From the NCBI GenBank assembly GCA_027483645.1, contig JAIXUD010000011.1:1-64000 (forward strand): DNA of 64,000 bases, in the 5' to 3' direction. Numbering within the stretch: the stretch's first letter is position 1; each line of letters begins with the position of its first letter. The notes under the pieces are model-generated. The model ran no database searches and was not told the origin of the DNA. It saw only the letters and a list, made by a program, of their open reading frames with translations. The stretch comes from Sphingobacteriales bacterium (GTDB taxonomy: Bacteria > Bacteroidota > Bacteroidia > Chitinophagales > CAIOSU01). Positions 17,429 to 26,350 of this stretch are shown here, in pieces. The position numbers were made by a program, and so were the translations under genes.

Positions 17429-18496
17429 TCAATCAAAAGGATTACCAAACGCCGGATTGCTAATAAACACCGAGTCGGTTAAAGTGAGCAGGAATTGCTT
17501 GATCTGAAACTTTTCTCTCTCCGTTAAGCGCACACCGGACTGGTGTGCGCTCATTACGGCATCTACATTGGGGCTTGCGTTTACCCCTTTGCTATAGAAG
17601 GTTAATACTTCATCCAAAGTAGCGAAACGGCCGTCGTGCATATAGGGTGCGGTAAGTGCCACGTTTCGCAATGATGGGATGCGAAAAAGCCCCATATCGC
17701 TCGCTTTGTTGGTTATTGCCCCTCTGCCTTTATCGCTGTATCCGTTAGCATCAGAAACCTTATCCAATCCATTGTTGCTGAAGCGGCCCGTGGTGCCCAG
17801 AGCGTCGGCATCGGTGGTGTGGCAATGCAGGCAGTTACCCTTGGTTTGGTCGTTCATTAAATCAAACCCCGCCAGTTCGTCTTCCGTAAAGAGTTCTTCT
17901 CCGCGAATTACACGGTCGTACCTGGAGTTGTTTGAAATCAATGTTCGCTCAAATTCCCCAATGGCTTTTGCAATCAAAACACTGTCAATGGTAGCCGAGC
18001 CATAAACCGATTTAAACTTGTCCCGATAGAACTTGCTGGAATTTATGCGCCGCTCTACCTCGGCCCAAGTGAGATTCATTTCGGTATGGGTTCTTACGGG
18101 GTGGAAAACCTGCTCTTCTATGCTCCCCGATTTACCGTCCCAGAACATGGCGGGGCTCCAAGCCAAGTTGAACAACGGCATCGAGTTGCGGTGAGTAGTT
18201 TGCCCATTAATTCCCTTACTAAAGGTATTCGGGGCATCGCTAAAGGCCGCTTCTTGCTTGTGGCAACTGGCGCAGGAAATGGTGCTATCCAAACTCAATA
18301 TTGGGTCATAAAAGAGATGCCTACCTAGGTCTGCCCCTTCTACCGTAGTACCTGCCATCACAGGCATGATAGGGAAAAAGTGCAGCTTGGGGTAGGTATA
18401 AGCGGTAGTGCGCACCGGCTGCAAACAAGAGCCCGCAGCCGCCAAAACGGCCATCACAGAAAGAAATACCAAGGTTTTGTTAATCGAGCAGGCCAT
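17429..18496 (-). CDS. Di-heme cytochrome c peroxidase (MauG/CcpA family), lipoprotein
   Basis: 355 residues. The N-terminus has a hydrophobic signal ending AAAGSC, a lipobox-like site with Cys near 24. Two c-type heme sites are visible: CASCHKQ (about 86-92) and CLHCHTT (about 228-234). The distal region includes HDGRFATLDEVLTFY and PYMHDGR, typical of bacterial di-heme peroxidases. It reduces hydrogen peroxide or oxidises a partner in the periplasm. Its ATG shares one base with the stop codon of the upstream T9SS cargo gene (TAATG), so the pair is translationally coupled, suggesting a shared extracellular redox function. Confidence 0.9.
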   Translation of the reverse strand: MACSINKTLVFLSVMAVLAAAGSCLQPVRTTAYTYPKLHFFPIMPVMAGTTVEGADLGRHLFYDPILSLDSTISCASCHKQEAAFSDAPNTFSKGINGQTTHRNSMPLFNLAWSPAMFWDGKSGSIEEQVFHPVRTHTEMNLTWAEVERRINSSKFYRDKFKSVYGSATIDSVLIAKAIGEFERTLISNNSRYDRVIRGEELFTEDELAGFDLMNDQTKGNCLHCHTTDADALGTTGRFSNNGLDKVSDANGYSDKGRGAITNKASDMGLFRIPSLRNVALTAPYMHDGRFATLDEVLTFYSKGVNASPNVDAVMSAHQSGVRLTEREKFQIKQFLLTLTDSVFISNPAFGNPFD

Positions 18497-19410
18497 TAAC
18501 GCTGTAGTATCACTTGAAATGTCTCAGCGCTTTGGTTGGTTTTAACTTTTACAAAGTAGTTGCCGCTCGGTTGCCCGTTGAGATTTACAAAGAATTTGGT
18601 GGGCACATTATGAAATTGCTGCACCAGCTTGCCGCTGCTATTGAACACCTCCAGCAACTCAATAATATGGAATTCATTCATTTTTTTGGCCTCAATGTTT
18701 ATAACTCCTGTAGTAACTGTAGGAAACACCCGCAGATAGGTTTCTTGCGCTTTTTCAGCTATGGTATGCCTTATGGTAGGGTGCAACCTCAGGTTGTCAA
18801 TCATCCAACCTTCTTTGCCATTATCGATGGAGTCAGACACAAAACGATGCCTTACCATTAAACTATCCTGTAGCGATAAATAAGAGTAATCAAAGCAAAA
18901 CCAAATGTCTCGCCATACTGTATCGGTTCCGGTAAAGGCTATGTCGCCCGAGGGCAGCGTATCCACATTTAGGGTATCGAAACCATAGAAATTGTACACA
19001 TAGGGGTTGTCAAAAGCATTTTGCCAACTTAAGCCGCCATCAATGGAGAATTCAATAATGCCGCCGTCCTCCGCGTAGTCCATATCTAGCTTTTGTTCCC
19101 ATTGCATCGCACTTATCCCGTAGGAAAATTCAGGGGTAACCTCAGTATAACTAAATACGGATTCGTTGTTAATCGGGTAGGTGTTGATGGTATCGGTAAC
19201 GATAACATTGGGTAAGGTAGCTGCTGTATCGAAAATCGTTTTTTGCGGCGAGCCTATTTGCCAAATGTTAGTGGTGGCGGTATCCAAGTATATGGTTATT
19301 GTATTATTGAACGACCCAGTGGTGGTATCATCAAAAAACTGGTTAAGCGTTTGGGCGAAGCCAACTGCGCCATAAAAGGCGAATAGGATGAGTAAAAGTC
19401 CCTTTTTCAT
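18496..19410 (-). CDS. Secreted protein with T9SS C-terminal sorting domain
   Basis: 304 residues from ATG 19410 (a TTG 18 bases upstream is less likely). A signal peptide (MKKGLLLILFAFYGAVGFAQ) leads into a beta-rich middle (about 25-215) with segments like IIEFSIDGGLSWQNAF and GWMIDNLRLHP, as in laminin-G or MAM-like carbohydrate-binding folds. The last 80 residues (RVFPTVTTGVINIE, EVFNSSGKLVQ, QPSGNYFVKV) are a type A T9SS sorting domain, so it is exported and attached to the surface or released. Coupled by TAATG to the di-heme peroxidase gene. Confidence 0.8.
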   Translation of the reverse strand: MKKGLLLILFAFYGAVGFAQTLNQFFDDTTTGSFNNTITIYLDTATTNIWQIGSPQKTIFDTAATLPNVIVTDTINTYPINNESVFSYTEVTPEFSYGISAMQWEQKLDMDYAEDGGIIEFSIDGGLSWQNAFDNPYVYNFYGFDTLNVDTLPSGDIAFTGTDTVWRDIWFCFDYSYLSLQDSLMVRHRFVSDSIDNGKEGWMIDNLRLHPTIRHTIAEKAQETYLRVFPTVTTGVINIEAKKMNEFHIIELLEVFNSSGKLVQQFHNVPTKFFVNLNGQPSGNYFVKVKTNQSAETFQVILQR

Positions 19411-19498
19411 AATTTCTTTTTTATTCAAAGAAAGCCAATTGATTTTAACGTTGTGTCACAAATATGTAAAATTTTGAAATCGCATTGTCTCAACGTGC

Positions 19499-19816
19499 TC
19501 ACTGTGGGAAAAACAACATCTTAACCAAGAAGCCCAGCAGCAACAAACCTAGCAATGCGCAAAAACCCGCAACACTCATATCCTTGCGACGTACTAAACT
19601 TACCACGGAAACGATAAAACTGGCCAGCACAAACAATACCATTGCCAGCAGGGCGTAAATTACCAGTGCCAAGTCAGCAAAGCCGTTGTGGCCAACGGCG
19701 GGGTTGATTTGAATGTATAGGTACGCCAATAATGGCATCAACAGCCCCAATAGCAGTAGCCATAGCCCCAGCCATTTGCCCAGTATTTGTTTAAAGGATG
19801 GTTTGGGAGCTGGCAT
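19499..19816 (-). CDS. Small membrane protein (three helices)
   Basis: 105 residues, ATG at 19816. Hydrophobic segments lie at about 15-36 (WLLLLGLLMPLLAYLYI), 48-72 (LALVIYALLAMVLFVLASFIVSV) and 82-103 (FCALLGLLLLGFLVKMLFF). A short basic loop (RRKD) suggests the inside orientation between helices 2 and 3. No family recognised. The gene upstream on the same strand is the startless frame at 19863-20042, which has similar membrane-protein character. Confidence 0.6.
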   Translation of the reverse strand: MPAPKPSFKQILGKWLGLWLLLLGLLMPLLAYLYIQINPAVGHNGFADLALVIYALLAMVLFVLASFIVSVVSLVRRKDMSVAGFCALLGLLLLGFLVKMLFFPQ

Positions 19817-19862
19817 TTAATGGAGATTGGGGAGCGAAATTAGCGATTTATATATACACCAA

Positions 19863-20042
19863 CTATAGCCACGATAACAGCAGCAGCGCTGGCAGCACAT
19901 ATAGTAGCAAGCCTATCCAGCCCGCCGTGCGTTCGCTTTCAGTGTGGGCACTGGGGGGTGTCCAAGCAAAGTCAATGGTTTCTGGCTTTTGGTTAGTGAG
20001 TTTTGTCGTACACGAAGTGAGAATTGAGCTTGCAACAACTGC
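19863..20042 (-). other. Protein-like open frame without a start codon
   Basis: Between stops at 20043-20045 and 19863-19865 the minus strand encodes 59 residues that look like a real protein: AVVASSILTSC resembles the end of a lipoprotein signal, then TTKLTNQKPETIDFAW and a C-terminal membrane helix (WIGLLLYVLPALLLLSWL). No ATG, GTG or TTG exists in the frame. It may be a degraded gene, a gene with an ATT start, or chance. A frame on the opposite strand (19798-20103) has no such features. Confidence 0.3.
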
Positions 20043-20109
20043 TCACTCCCCCCACTTCCACCATCCCCTACAATCCATTACCTTTGCACCCTTTAAGTGG
20101 TAAATAGAC

Positions 20110-20805
20110 ATGGCCAAGAGTACGGGAAAAGGTAAGCTGGAAAAATTTGCGGAGCTAGGGCAGATGCCGCATGTGTTTCAAAACTTCGATTACAAGCAGC
20201 CGCAGTTGTTGGGCGCCAACGGCCCTATCGACCTTAAGGGAAAGTGGGACGAGCTGGTTTTTAAAAACGGCAAACCCATAGTGCTGGAGCTGGCATGCGG
20301 CCGTGGGGAGTACTCCGTGAGCTTGGGCCAGTTGTTCCCGGAGAACAACTACATCGGTATCGATATTAAAGGCAACCGAATGTGGACGGGCGCACAACAT
20401 GCACTAGATTTGGGCCTTACCAATGTTGCTTTCCTGCGCACCCGCATTGAACTATTGGAGCGTTTCTTTGCCCCTGGTGAGGTAGATGGCATTTGGATTA
20501 CCTTCCCCGACCCACATCTAAAAACCGGTGCGGAAAAAAACCGCCTTACCACTCCCAAGTTTTTGGACCTGTACCGCAAGTTTGCGAAGCCTAGCGCGCT
20601 TATCCATCACAAAACCGATGAGCCGATTTTGCACGAGTACACAGCGGAAATTTGCAAGGAACATAACTTGCCTATATTGGAAGAGAACACCGATATCTAT
20701 AAAAACGGCAGACCCGAAGGCCCACTGGGCATCAAGACTTACTACGAAGGGCTGAACATTTCGGGCAGCAACAAATCGATGTATTTACAATTCATTTTGC
20801 ACTAA
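20110..20805 (+). CDS. trmB: tRNA (guanine-N7-)-methyltransferase
   Basis: 231 residues. Methylates G46 in the tRNA variable loop with SAM. Motifs: LELACGRGEYSVSLG (SAM-binding motif I), NYIGIDIKGNRMWTGA, and WITFPDPHLKTGAEKNRLTT (the PDP..K signature with RLT). The C-terminal part, NGRPEGPLGIKTYYE, is common in Bacteroidota TrmB. A -7 box TACCTTTG at 20079-20086 gives a leader of about 17-20 bases. The last 21 bases overlap, tail to tail, the TrpF-like gene on the other strand. Confidence 0.95.
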   Translation: MAKSTGKGKLEKFAELGQMPHVFQNFDYKQPQLLGANGPIDLKGKWDELVFKNGKPIVLELACGRGEYSVSLGQLFPENNYIGIDIKGNRMWTGAQHALDLGLTNVAFLRTRIELLERFFAPGEVDGIWITFPDPHLKTGAEKNRLTTPKFLDLYRKFAKPSALIHHKTDEPILHEYTAEICKEHNLPILEENTDIYKNGRPEGPLGIKTYYEGLNISGSNKSMYLQFILH

Positions 20806-21402
20806 GGCAAAGAAACCATCCAAATCATCGAAGCTCTTTTCGCCTGTTTTCGCCTCTGGCGTGCCTTGTAGGTTGATGCCTGCTGCGCCAGAGCGCAATG
20901 CTTCGTGATAGATGTTGGGTGAGGTTATCGGTATATCGAGCATTACCGGGTATTGGTTGAACAACAATTGAAATTGTGAAAGCTGCGGCAACTCCATATT
21001 ATGGAAGTTAAGCAGGATGTAGGCGGTTTGCCCCTTCCAGGCTTGCGCGTAAGTAAGTATATCGTTTAAGGGCAGGTTGCCGGGCAATTCCAATATCATT
21101 GGTACCTCAATGCTGGCATATTCATCGGCGCTGGCTTCGGGTATGATTTGTACATAATCAAGGTTCAAAATCAAGGCCGCTTCACGGATGGCTTTTACCT
21201 CCATTCGGCCAAATTCGCCACAACGTTTCGGGCCTTCCAGCCAACCCATTATCTGTTGCGCATCGCGTGGATTCACATACTGTGGCGATTCGGTATCGAA
21301 ACAAAAACCTACTAGATCCACTGCCTTCGAAGAGAAGTAACGGGCATCGGTAAGGTTCTGTATGCCCCCCGCTTTTAACATCAGTCGGTCATGGTTTTGC
21401 AT
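20785..21402 (-). CDS. TrpF-like protein lacking the catalytic cysteine
   Basis: 205 residues from ATG 21402; the upstream open frame is non-coding. The order matches phosphoribosylanthranilate isomerase: LMLKAGGIQNLTDARY, FCFDTESPQYVNP, a central VMLDIPI strand and a C-terminal AGINLQGTPEAKTGEKSFDDLD. True TrpF enzymes have KICGI at the first site with a catalytic Cys; here it reads KAGGI, so the general base is absent. It is not in a trp operon. It may be an inactive or re-purposed (beta/alpha)8 protein. A leaderless-type promoter (TACCTTTG, 4 bases, ATG) precedes it. Confidence 0.7.
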   Translation of the reverse strand: MQNHDRLMLKAGGIQNLTDARYFSSKAVDLVGFCFDTESPQYVNPRDAQQIMGWLEGPKRCGEFGRMEVKAIREAALILNLDYVQIIPEASADEYASIEVPMILELPGNLPLNDILTYAQAWKGQTAYILLNFHNMELPQLSQFQLLFNQYPVMLDIPITSPNIYHEALRSGAAGINLQGTPEAKTGEKSFDDLDGFFALVQNEL

Positions 21403-21406
21403 ACTG

Positions 21407-21414
21407 CAAAGGTA
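21407..21414 (-). promoter_or_regulatory. Leaderless-type promoter of the trpF-like gene
   Basis: Minus strand reads TACCTTTG-CAGT-ATG. With the usual 5-7 bases from the -7 box to the start of transcription, the mRNA would begin at or near the A of ATG. The GACCATG heptamer array lies 15 bases further upstream. Confidence 0.7.
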
Positions 21415-21429
21415 GGGAATTGGTGGGTT

Positions 21430-21457
21430 GACGATGGACCATGGACAATAGACCATG
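21430..21457. repeat. Heptamer array, GACCAYR type (4 units)
   Basis: GACGATG, GACCATG, GACAATA, GACCATG in strict 7-bp register on the plus strand. It lies upstream of the minus-strand trpF-like promoter. Confidence 0.9.
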
Positions 21458-21578
21458 AAAATGATGTGAACGGAAATTTTTAGCCAATAAACTTTATTCA
21501 AGCAAAATAATAAACAGTAACGAAAAGGCAATAGCTAATAGTTGGTTGTATCACACAATCATTCCTTATTTTGTACAC

Positions 21579-23222
21579 ATGAGGATTACTTGGATAATAC
21601 TTTTAGCCATGGCACTATTGGCCCAAGGGTGCACTTTCTACTTTGGCAACCGTTGGGAACGAACCTTCCCCAAAGGTGGCGACCAACCCTACCTAAACAT
21701 GGGCAGCCGCCCAGCCCCGTTGAGCGACAGCCTAAACATGGCTCTTGGGCAAGAGCTGCTATATGACTGGGCCAAAGAGACTGGCCAATATCCCAGTTGG
21801 TACCCTCGTGGGCGCAACAATGTGCCCCGCATTATATTGGCCAATTTGATACTGGGGAACAATATTGATAGTACCAACAAAGTCATCAGGGGGCTTACCG
21901 TTACTGGCACCACGGGCACTTCTTGGTGGCTAAACAAGGGCGGTGATTATGACTTTGGTCAAATAATATTGGCAGATATACTGATGCGGTTTGCCGATAA
22001 CCCCGATGTGCTCTATCCCGAAACGGCCAGGCACATTGCCGAAGAGCTGATAGTGGACGAAGGTAAGCGCCCCGCAAACAAAACGCCCCGTACCCTGCGC
22101 ATCATGAACGATACGGAGAACCACATCCTAATGCGCGAAGTGAGCCGCTACCTGCAGTTGGAGTACCGCCGCAGCCAAGGCCAGGCCGATACCAACATTG
22201 CCAAAATGGAGCGATGGCTAGAGAACCACTTGGAAGAAATGGTGCACACGGGCTACTATGAATTTAATGCGCAGCCATACATCGGGTACACGATTACGGC
22301 CCTAGAAGTACTATACAACCATGCCAAAAACCCACGGATAAAACTGCTCTCGCAACAGTTGTTGGATAAGGTACACTTGGACTATTTACTCGGTAGCTAT
22401 GCCTTGCGCCGCTATCCGCCCTACCGCCGTAGGCTAAACTATGCGGGGATTAAAGAGTTTGCACAAGACCCACATACCGCCATTATGCAGGTGCTGTTGT
22501 GGAAATATGAAAAGAAAGCGGTAAATCTAGCCCACCTGCCGCATGCCCGGCACCAAGCGCTTATGGCATGGACCAGCGACTACCAGTTGCCCGACACCCT
22601 TTACCAGCTCATGACCCAACCGCGCGAACAGTATATGGCGCTAATAGGCCATGGCAAAAAGGCTTCGCCAGAAATATATAGCAGCGGCCAGAGCTATTTA
22701 ATCAGTGCCGGTGGGGTAAAGCGTGGCAAAATGTCGCAATTAGTAGTGCGGCCAATAGTGCTGCTGGTAAACGATGGCATGACATTGCTTGATAGCGTAA
22801 TATACCTAAATAGCCGCGGGCCGATGAAGCGCTGGAACCAAACCGGCGTGTGGGACCGCTTTGCCGTGTCTGACGGTGGGGCATATGTACCCGCTACCTT
22901 GCCTCGCTTGGCCGAAGGCAATGGCTGGCAAATACTGCAACCCGATAGCGGTATACTAGTGGCCGTGTATCATAAGGCCGACCTTGGCATTATGGCCGTG
23001 TATGACGATTGGGCGCAAAGCCCTGAACAGCTCTTAGCTAAAGTAAATGACTTGAACCCTGATTCAGCGCTGCTCTACAGCGAAATAAACCTACCCAACC
23101 GCGAACTGATACGCTACAACCTGCGCAGCCCGAAAAACACTTGGGTAATCCAGCCCCCCGATTCCTTCGGCATTGGGCGGAAGTTTGATCTTTGGCCAGG
23201 GCTGCGTTTAATTGAGCGGTGA
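21579..23222 (+). CDS. Large lipoprotein with helical toroid-like domain
   Basis: 547 residues from ATG 21579. The N-terminus MRITWIILLAMALLAQGC is a lipoprotein signal with the lipobox LAQGC. Residues about 40-330 are mostly helical, with TENHILMREVSRYLQLEY near 195 and NAQPYIGYTITALEVLYNHA near 235; an N/TENH motif in an alpha/alpha barrel recalls heparinase/alginate-lyase-type enzymes. The C-terminal 200 residues are beta-rich, as in those two-domain lyases. A glycan-active enzyme is a reasonable guess, but catalytic residues cannot be assigned. No SusC/SusD or other polysaccharide-utilisation genes are nearby. Confidence 0.6.
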   Translation: MRITWIILLAMALLAQGCTFYFGNRWERTFPKGGDQPYLNMGSRPAPLSDSLNMALGQELLYDWAKETGQYPSWYPRGRNNVPRIILANLILGNNIDSTNKVIRGLTVTGTTGTSWWLNKGGDYDFGQIILADILMRFADNPDVLYPETARHIAEELIVDEGKRPANKTPRTLRIMNDTENHILMREVSRYLQLEYRRSQGQADTNIAKMERWLENHLEEMVHTGYYEFNAQPYIGYTITALEVLYNHAKNPRIKLLSQQLLDKVHLDYLLGSYALRRYPPYRRRLNYAGIKEFAQDPHTAIMQVLLWKYEKKAVNLAHLPHARHQALMAWTSDYQLPDTLYQLMTQPREQYMALIGHGKKASPEIYSSGQSYLISAGGVKRGKMSQLVVRPIVLLVNDGMTLLDSVIYLNSRGPMKRWNQTGVWDRFAVSDGGAYVPATLPRLAEGNGWQILQPDSGILVAVYHKADLGIMAVYDDWAQSPEQLLAKVNDLNPDSALLYSEINLPNRELIRYNLRSPKNTWVIQPPDSFGIGRKFDLWPGLRLIER

Positions 23223-23328
23223 TTTTATGCTAATGTAAATCCCTACATAGCTATACTAAATCCCCGTTGTGTGGTGATTACACCGATTCCTTTTGGAATT
23301 ACCCTTTGCTACTGAAAATGTTACGGGT

Positions 23329-23481
23329 CCCTCACCTAGCCTCTCCCAGAGGGAGAGGGACTTTATACGCCTCGTCTTCGACTCGTGGTAATTTGTATAT
23401 TAGAGAAGCTTCTAGCACAAACTTCTTGCCGGAGGCAAGGAGTCATAAGTCCCTCTCCCTCTGGGAGAGGCTAGGTGAGGG
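23329..23481. repeat. REP/MITE-like element with perfect 35-bp inverted repeats
   Basis: The left arm (23329-23363, starting CCCTCACCTAGCC and ending GGGACTT) is exactly inverted at 23447-23481. Each arm holds its own hairpin, CCTCTCCC and GGGAGAGG around three bases. The 83-base centre contains AGAAGCTTCT. The whole 153-bp unit has no coding frame. It fills most of the 435-base gap between the lipoprotein and sodA; the rest of the gap shows only the sodA terminator. Confidence 0.85.
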
Positions 23482-23598
23482 GTACATCATACAAGTCACG
23501 CAACACCCAATCAAATTATGTCATCCGCTCACCATGGCAACGTCTTTAGCTTTGTCGCCTAAACCTTATATACATTCATCGATCTATAGTGGCTGAAA

Positions 23599-23633
23599 TA
23601 AAAAAAGCGCGCCTTCGTTTCTCGAGGGCACGC
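23599..23633 (-). terminator. Terminator of sodA
   Basis: On the minus strand GCGTGCC (23633-23627) pairs with GGCGCGC (23613-23607), one G-T pair, followed by seven or more T residues (23606 downward). Confidence 0.85.
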
Positions 23634-23657
23634 CTGTACTACTTAAGCCTATGATAC

Positions 23658-24263
23658 TTACAAAGCAGTTTCGTAGTTGTGGGCTACTTGTTTCCAGTTT
23701 ACCACGTTCCAGAACGCACCAATGTAATCGGGGCGGCGGTTTTGGTAGTTAAGGTAGTAGGCATGTTCCCAAACATCTAGTGCCAAAATGGGCGTGCCTT
23801 TTACTTCGGCAATATCCATCAATGGGTTGTCTTGGTTTGGGGTACTAGTTATTTTCAAATGGCCATCAGCTACAATAAGCCAAGCCCAGCCAGAGCCGAA
23901 ACGTGTGGTAGCAGCCGCGGCAAACTCCTCCTTAAACTTATCGAACGAGCCAAAAGTTTGGTTGATGGCTTCAGCCAAAGCACCGGTAGGGCTACCGCCT
24001 GCATTAGGGGCTAAGATGGTCCAAAACAGGTTGTGGTTGTAAAAGCCACCGCCATTGTTGCGTACCGCTGGGCTATGCTTGCTTATGTGGGCCAATATCT
24101 CTTCGATGCTTTTATCAGCATATTCGGTACCATCCAAGGCCTTGTTAAGGTTAGTGGTGTAAGCAGCGTGGTGCTTATCATGGTGTATTTCCATAGTGCG
24201 CGCATCAATATGCGGCTCCAGCGCGTTGTTGGCGTATGGTAATGCAGGCAATTCAAAAGCCAT
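23658..24263 (-). CDS. sodA: Superoxide dismutase, Mn/Fe type
   Basis: 201 residues from ATG 24263 (upstream in-frame sequence is not part of the fold). Converts superoxide to oxygen and peroxide in the cytoplasm. Metal ligands are visible: His in [11 protein letters not shown], His in [11 protein letters not shown], and Asp/His in [29 protein letters not shown] favours the Mn or cambialistic type over strict Fe enzymes. The -7 box TATATTTG (24306-24313) gives a leader of about 40 bases, and a clear terminator follows, so it is a single-gene unit. Confidence 0.96.
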   Translation of the reverse strand: MAFELPALPYANNALEPHIDARTMEIHHDKHHAAYTTNLNKALDGTEYADKSIEEILAHISKHSPAVRNNGGGFYNHNLFWTILAPNAGGSPTGALAEAINQTFGSFDKFKEEFAAAATTRFGSGWAWLIVADGHLKITSTPNQDNPLMDIAEVKGTPILALDVWEHAYYLNYQNRRPDYIGAFWNVVNWKQVAHNYETAL

Positions 24264-24395
24264 AGTATGTGGATTTATAGGTGATGATAAAATTGAAACA
24301 GGTTTCAAATATAAGGTATTGGCATCACTAATTAGGTTAACAAAGTGTTAGATTTCACTGAAACCGGGATAGAGAAAATTGATTTAGCTCATACT

Positions 24396-24806
24396 TCACT
24401 CATTGGGCAGTTGCATAAACAGAGTAGCAAACTGGGCCGGTGGTATTATAAGCTTGCGGGTTTCGGTACCCAGCCAAGCCCCGTCAATAATTACCTGGGC
24501 GCACTTAACCCCATCGCCACGGAAAAGCTCGTGCCTAATGGTCCACCGACTGGCATCGGGGCGGCACTCGGTCAATACTAGCTTTACAGTTATGGTGTCG
24601 TTCAGCTTTACCTCCTTTAGATAAATGGTTTCTTCCCTAAACAAGATAGGACCAAGCTTTTCCTTCAAAAAGTCATCCGAAGTAATGCCCAGTTTCTCCA
24701 GTTCGAAGATACGGGCCTGCGTGGCGAAGTCGGCATAGGCACTGTGGCGCATGTGCATGTTGCCATCAATCTGTGCCCACATTACCGGGGCGGAAAAGCA
24801 CTGCAT
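24396..24806 (-). CDS. Acyl-CoA thioesterase, hotdog fold (4HBT)
   Basis: 136 residues. WAQIDGNMHMRHSAYADFATQARI is the N-terminal 4HBT signature in which the usual D-x-N-xH substrate loop appears as DGNMHMRHSAY. EETIYLKEVKLNDTITVKL and ASRWTIRHELF are the central strands. It probably hydrolyses acyl-CoA thioesters, like YbgC or FadM. The -7 box TATCTTTG is at 24828-24835, about 21 bases before the ATG. It is not in an obvious operon. The 280 bases further upstream are AT-rich and show nothing else. Confidence 0.85.
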   Translation of the reverse strand: MQCFSAPVMWAQIDGNMHMRHSAYADFATQARIFELEKLGITSDDFLKEKLGPILFREETIYLKEVKLNDTITVKLVLTECRPDASRWTIRHELFRGDGVKCAQVIIDGAWLGTETRKLIIPPAQFATLFMQLPNE

Positions 24807-25086
24807 ATTAAGTGTTTATCTGTAAGGCAAAGATACGGTTATGGTTGTTCTTTTTCCGTTGGTTGCTATTGCTGACAGGTTTCGCAACAATACTATTGCA
24901 ATAGATTAATAGCTGTAATGTTTAGTGTACCTATTCCTTAGTCATATCTGCTTACAATTCATTTTCGGTTAAAGCTGGTTTATAAATGCCATCATAACAT
25001 ATTCTATTCCGACGTCAAAAAATAATTATTATCTAATTACTTATATTTTTTGAATTTTATTATCTTTACGGTCAAAATCTCATGAT

Positions 25087-26349
25087 ATGAAAAAAATAAT
25101 AATACTATCCGTGATGTCTGTTCTATTTTTTACAAATGTCCATAGCCAAACAAAGACGTTACGACTGTACTTTAAAATAGAAGAAAAACACTTAATTAAG
25201 TATAATAAAACAATATCCGCTGGTGATACAATTGTTATCCCAACGGGTACTACTACTACAGAAAGCACTAAAAACTATAAAATTGGTGATACTGAATATA
25301 CCACAAGTACCGAGAACACCGAAACCGCTGGCACTACGATATTAGCGGATAAAAAAATGGTAGTTAGCGCAGGGCGTTTGAGCGGAAAAGCGAATATACA
25401 AATAGACAAAAATGACCCCTCGATAGTACACGTAAATTATTGGCTGGAAGGCAATACGACGGTGAGTGCAGGCACCACACTTATATATCAACGCTTAGAC
25501 GGTACTACTATACGCCAAGAAATATTAACAAGGGATACTAAATTGCGGTTAACCCCAGTACCAATAGCAATCCTTAATAACTATATGGGTCATGTAAATG
25601 CCAGGCAAGGTCTAGTAATAGAAATTAAAAGACTTAATGCAATAGCTGCAAGAACACTCGCTGAACAACAAGAACTGCAAAACTCATATGTACTTCTTCA
25701 AACAGAAAACCAAGCCCTTGAAAATCTCAAAGACCTAAAATGGCTCGAAAATGCTAAATATCATGTAATAGCCACAACCAGCGGTGGTGCCACGACAGCA
25801 TATGTCGAAAAGTACCAAAACGATGGGGACTATTTTTTTAAACTTGAAAACAGGCAATATATTTCATTGCGTTACCAATCAATAGAAATAGGGGCATTAA
25901 CGGTACCTTTTAAATTTAGACCAGGTTACTACGTTTCCGATAAGAACATCCGTGTTAATTCGCAATTTACAGCTGATATAAATATTGGAACCTATATTGG
26001 ATACACCGTAGGAAAGTTAAAGTATACCTATACCAAAAATGTTGATAGCGCACCAAGGAAAAAGCAGTTTTCTACTGGCCCATTCTTTACTTTCTCTAGA
26101 GTTGAAATCGATAGTTTGAGTACCATAACCGCTAGCAAGCCACTTAGGGACGGTATAAAGAAGGGAATAGCAACCTTTAGTCCTGGGTGGGGCTTTATGG
26201 GCTCTATATATGACATTAGGGTGGGTTTCTTCATCGGTACTGATGTCGCCATGAGCAGCCTGGGTCGTAAGTGGATATATAACAACAGGCCTTGGTTTGG
26301 TTTCGGCGTGGGCTATAATTTGGCCTTAATATGGGGCGGAGGAAAATAA
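25087..26349 (+). CDS. Secreted protein with C-terminal beta-strand region, unknown
   Basis: 420 residues with a signal peptide (MKKIIILSVMSVLFFTNVHSQ). Residues about 25-160 are Thr-rich beta sequence (TTTTESTKNY, EYTTSTENTETAGTT). A helical stretch (about 180-220, EQQELQNSYVLLQTENQALENL) looks like a short coiled coil. The C-terminal 160 residues alternate aromatic and small residues (FSPGWGFMGSIYDIRVGFFIG, WFGFGVGYNLAL), like outer-membrane strands. The gene and its upstream DNA are clearly richer in A+T than the neighbours, suggesting recent acquisition. Promoter-like TATCTTTAC lies about 25 bases upstream. No family recognised. Confidence 0.6.
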   Translation: MKKIIILSVMSVLFFTNVHSQTKTLRLYFKIEEKHLIKYNKTISAGDTIVIPTGTTTTESTKNYKIGDTEYTTSTENTETAGTTILADKKMVVSAGRLSGKANIQIDKNDPSIVHVNYWLEGNTTVSAGTTLIYQRLDGTTIRQEILTRDTKLRLTPVPIAILNNYMGHVNARQGLVIEIKRLNAIAARTLAEQQELQNSYVLLQTENQALENLKDLKWLENAKYHVIATTSGGATTAYVEKYQNDGDYFFKLENRQYISLRYQSIEIGALTVPFKFRPGYYVSDKNIRVNSQFTADINIGTYIGYTVGKLKYTYTKNVDSAPRKKQFSTGPFFTFSRVEIDSLSTITASKPLRDGIKKGIATFSPGWGFMGSIYDIRVGFFIGTDVAMSSLGRKWIYNNRPWFGFGVGYNLALIWGGGK

Positions 26350-26350
26350 T

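Noticed and set aside
19798-20103. 101-codon plus-strand frame
   Set aside because: Composition is chance-like, it lies opposite a more protein-like minus frame, and it runs up to the trmB promoter box.
23267-23596. 109-codon frame across the REP-like element
   Set aside because: Its codons follow the inverted repeat and not a protein pattern.
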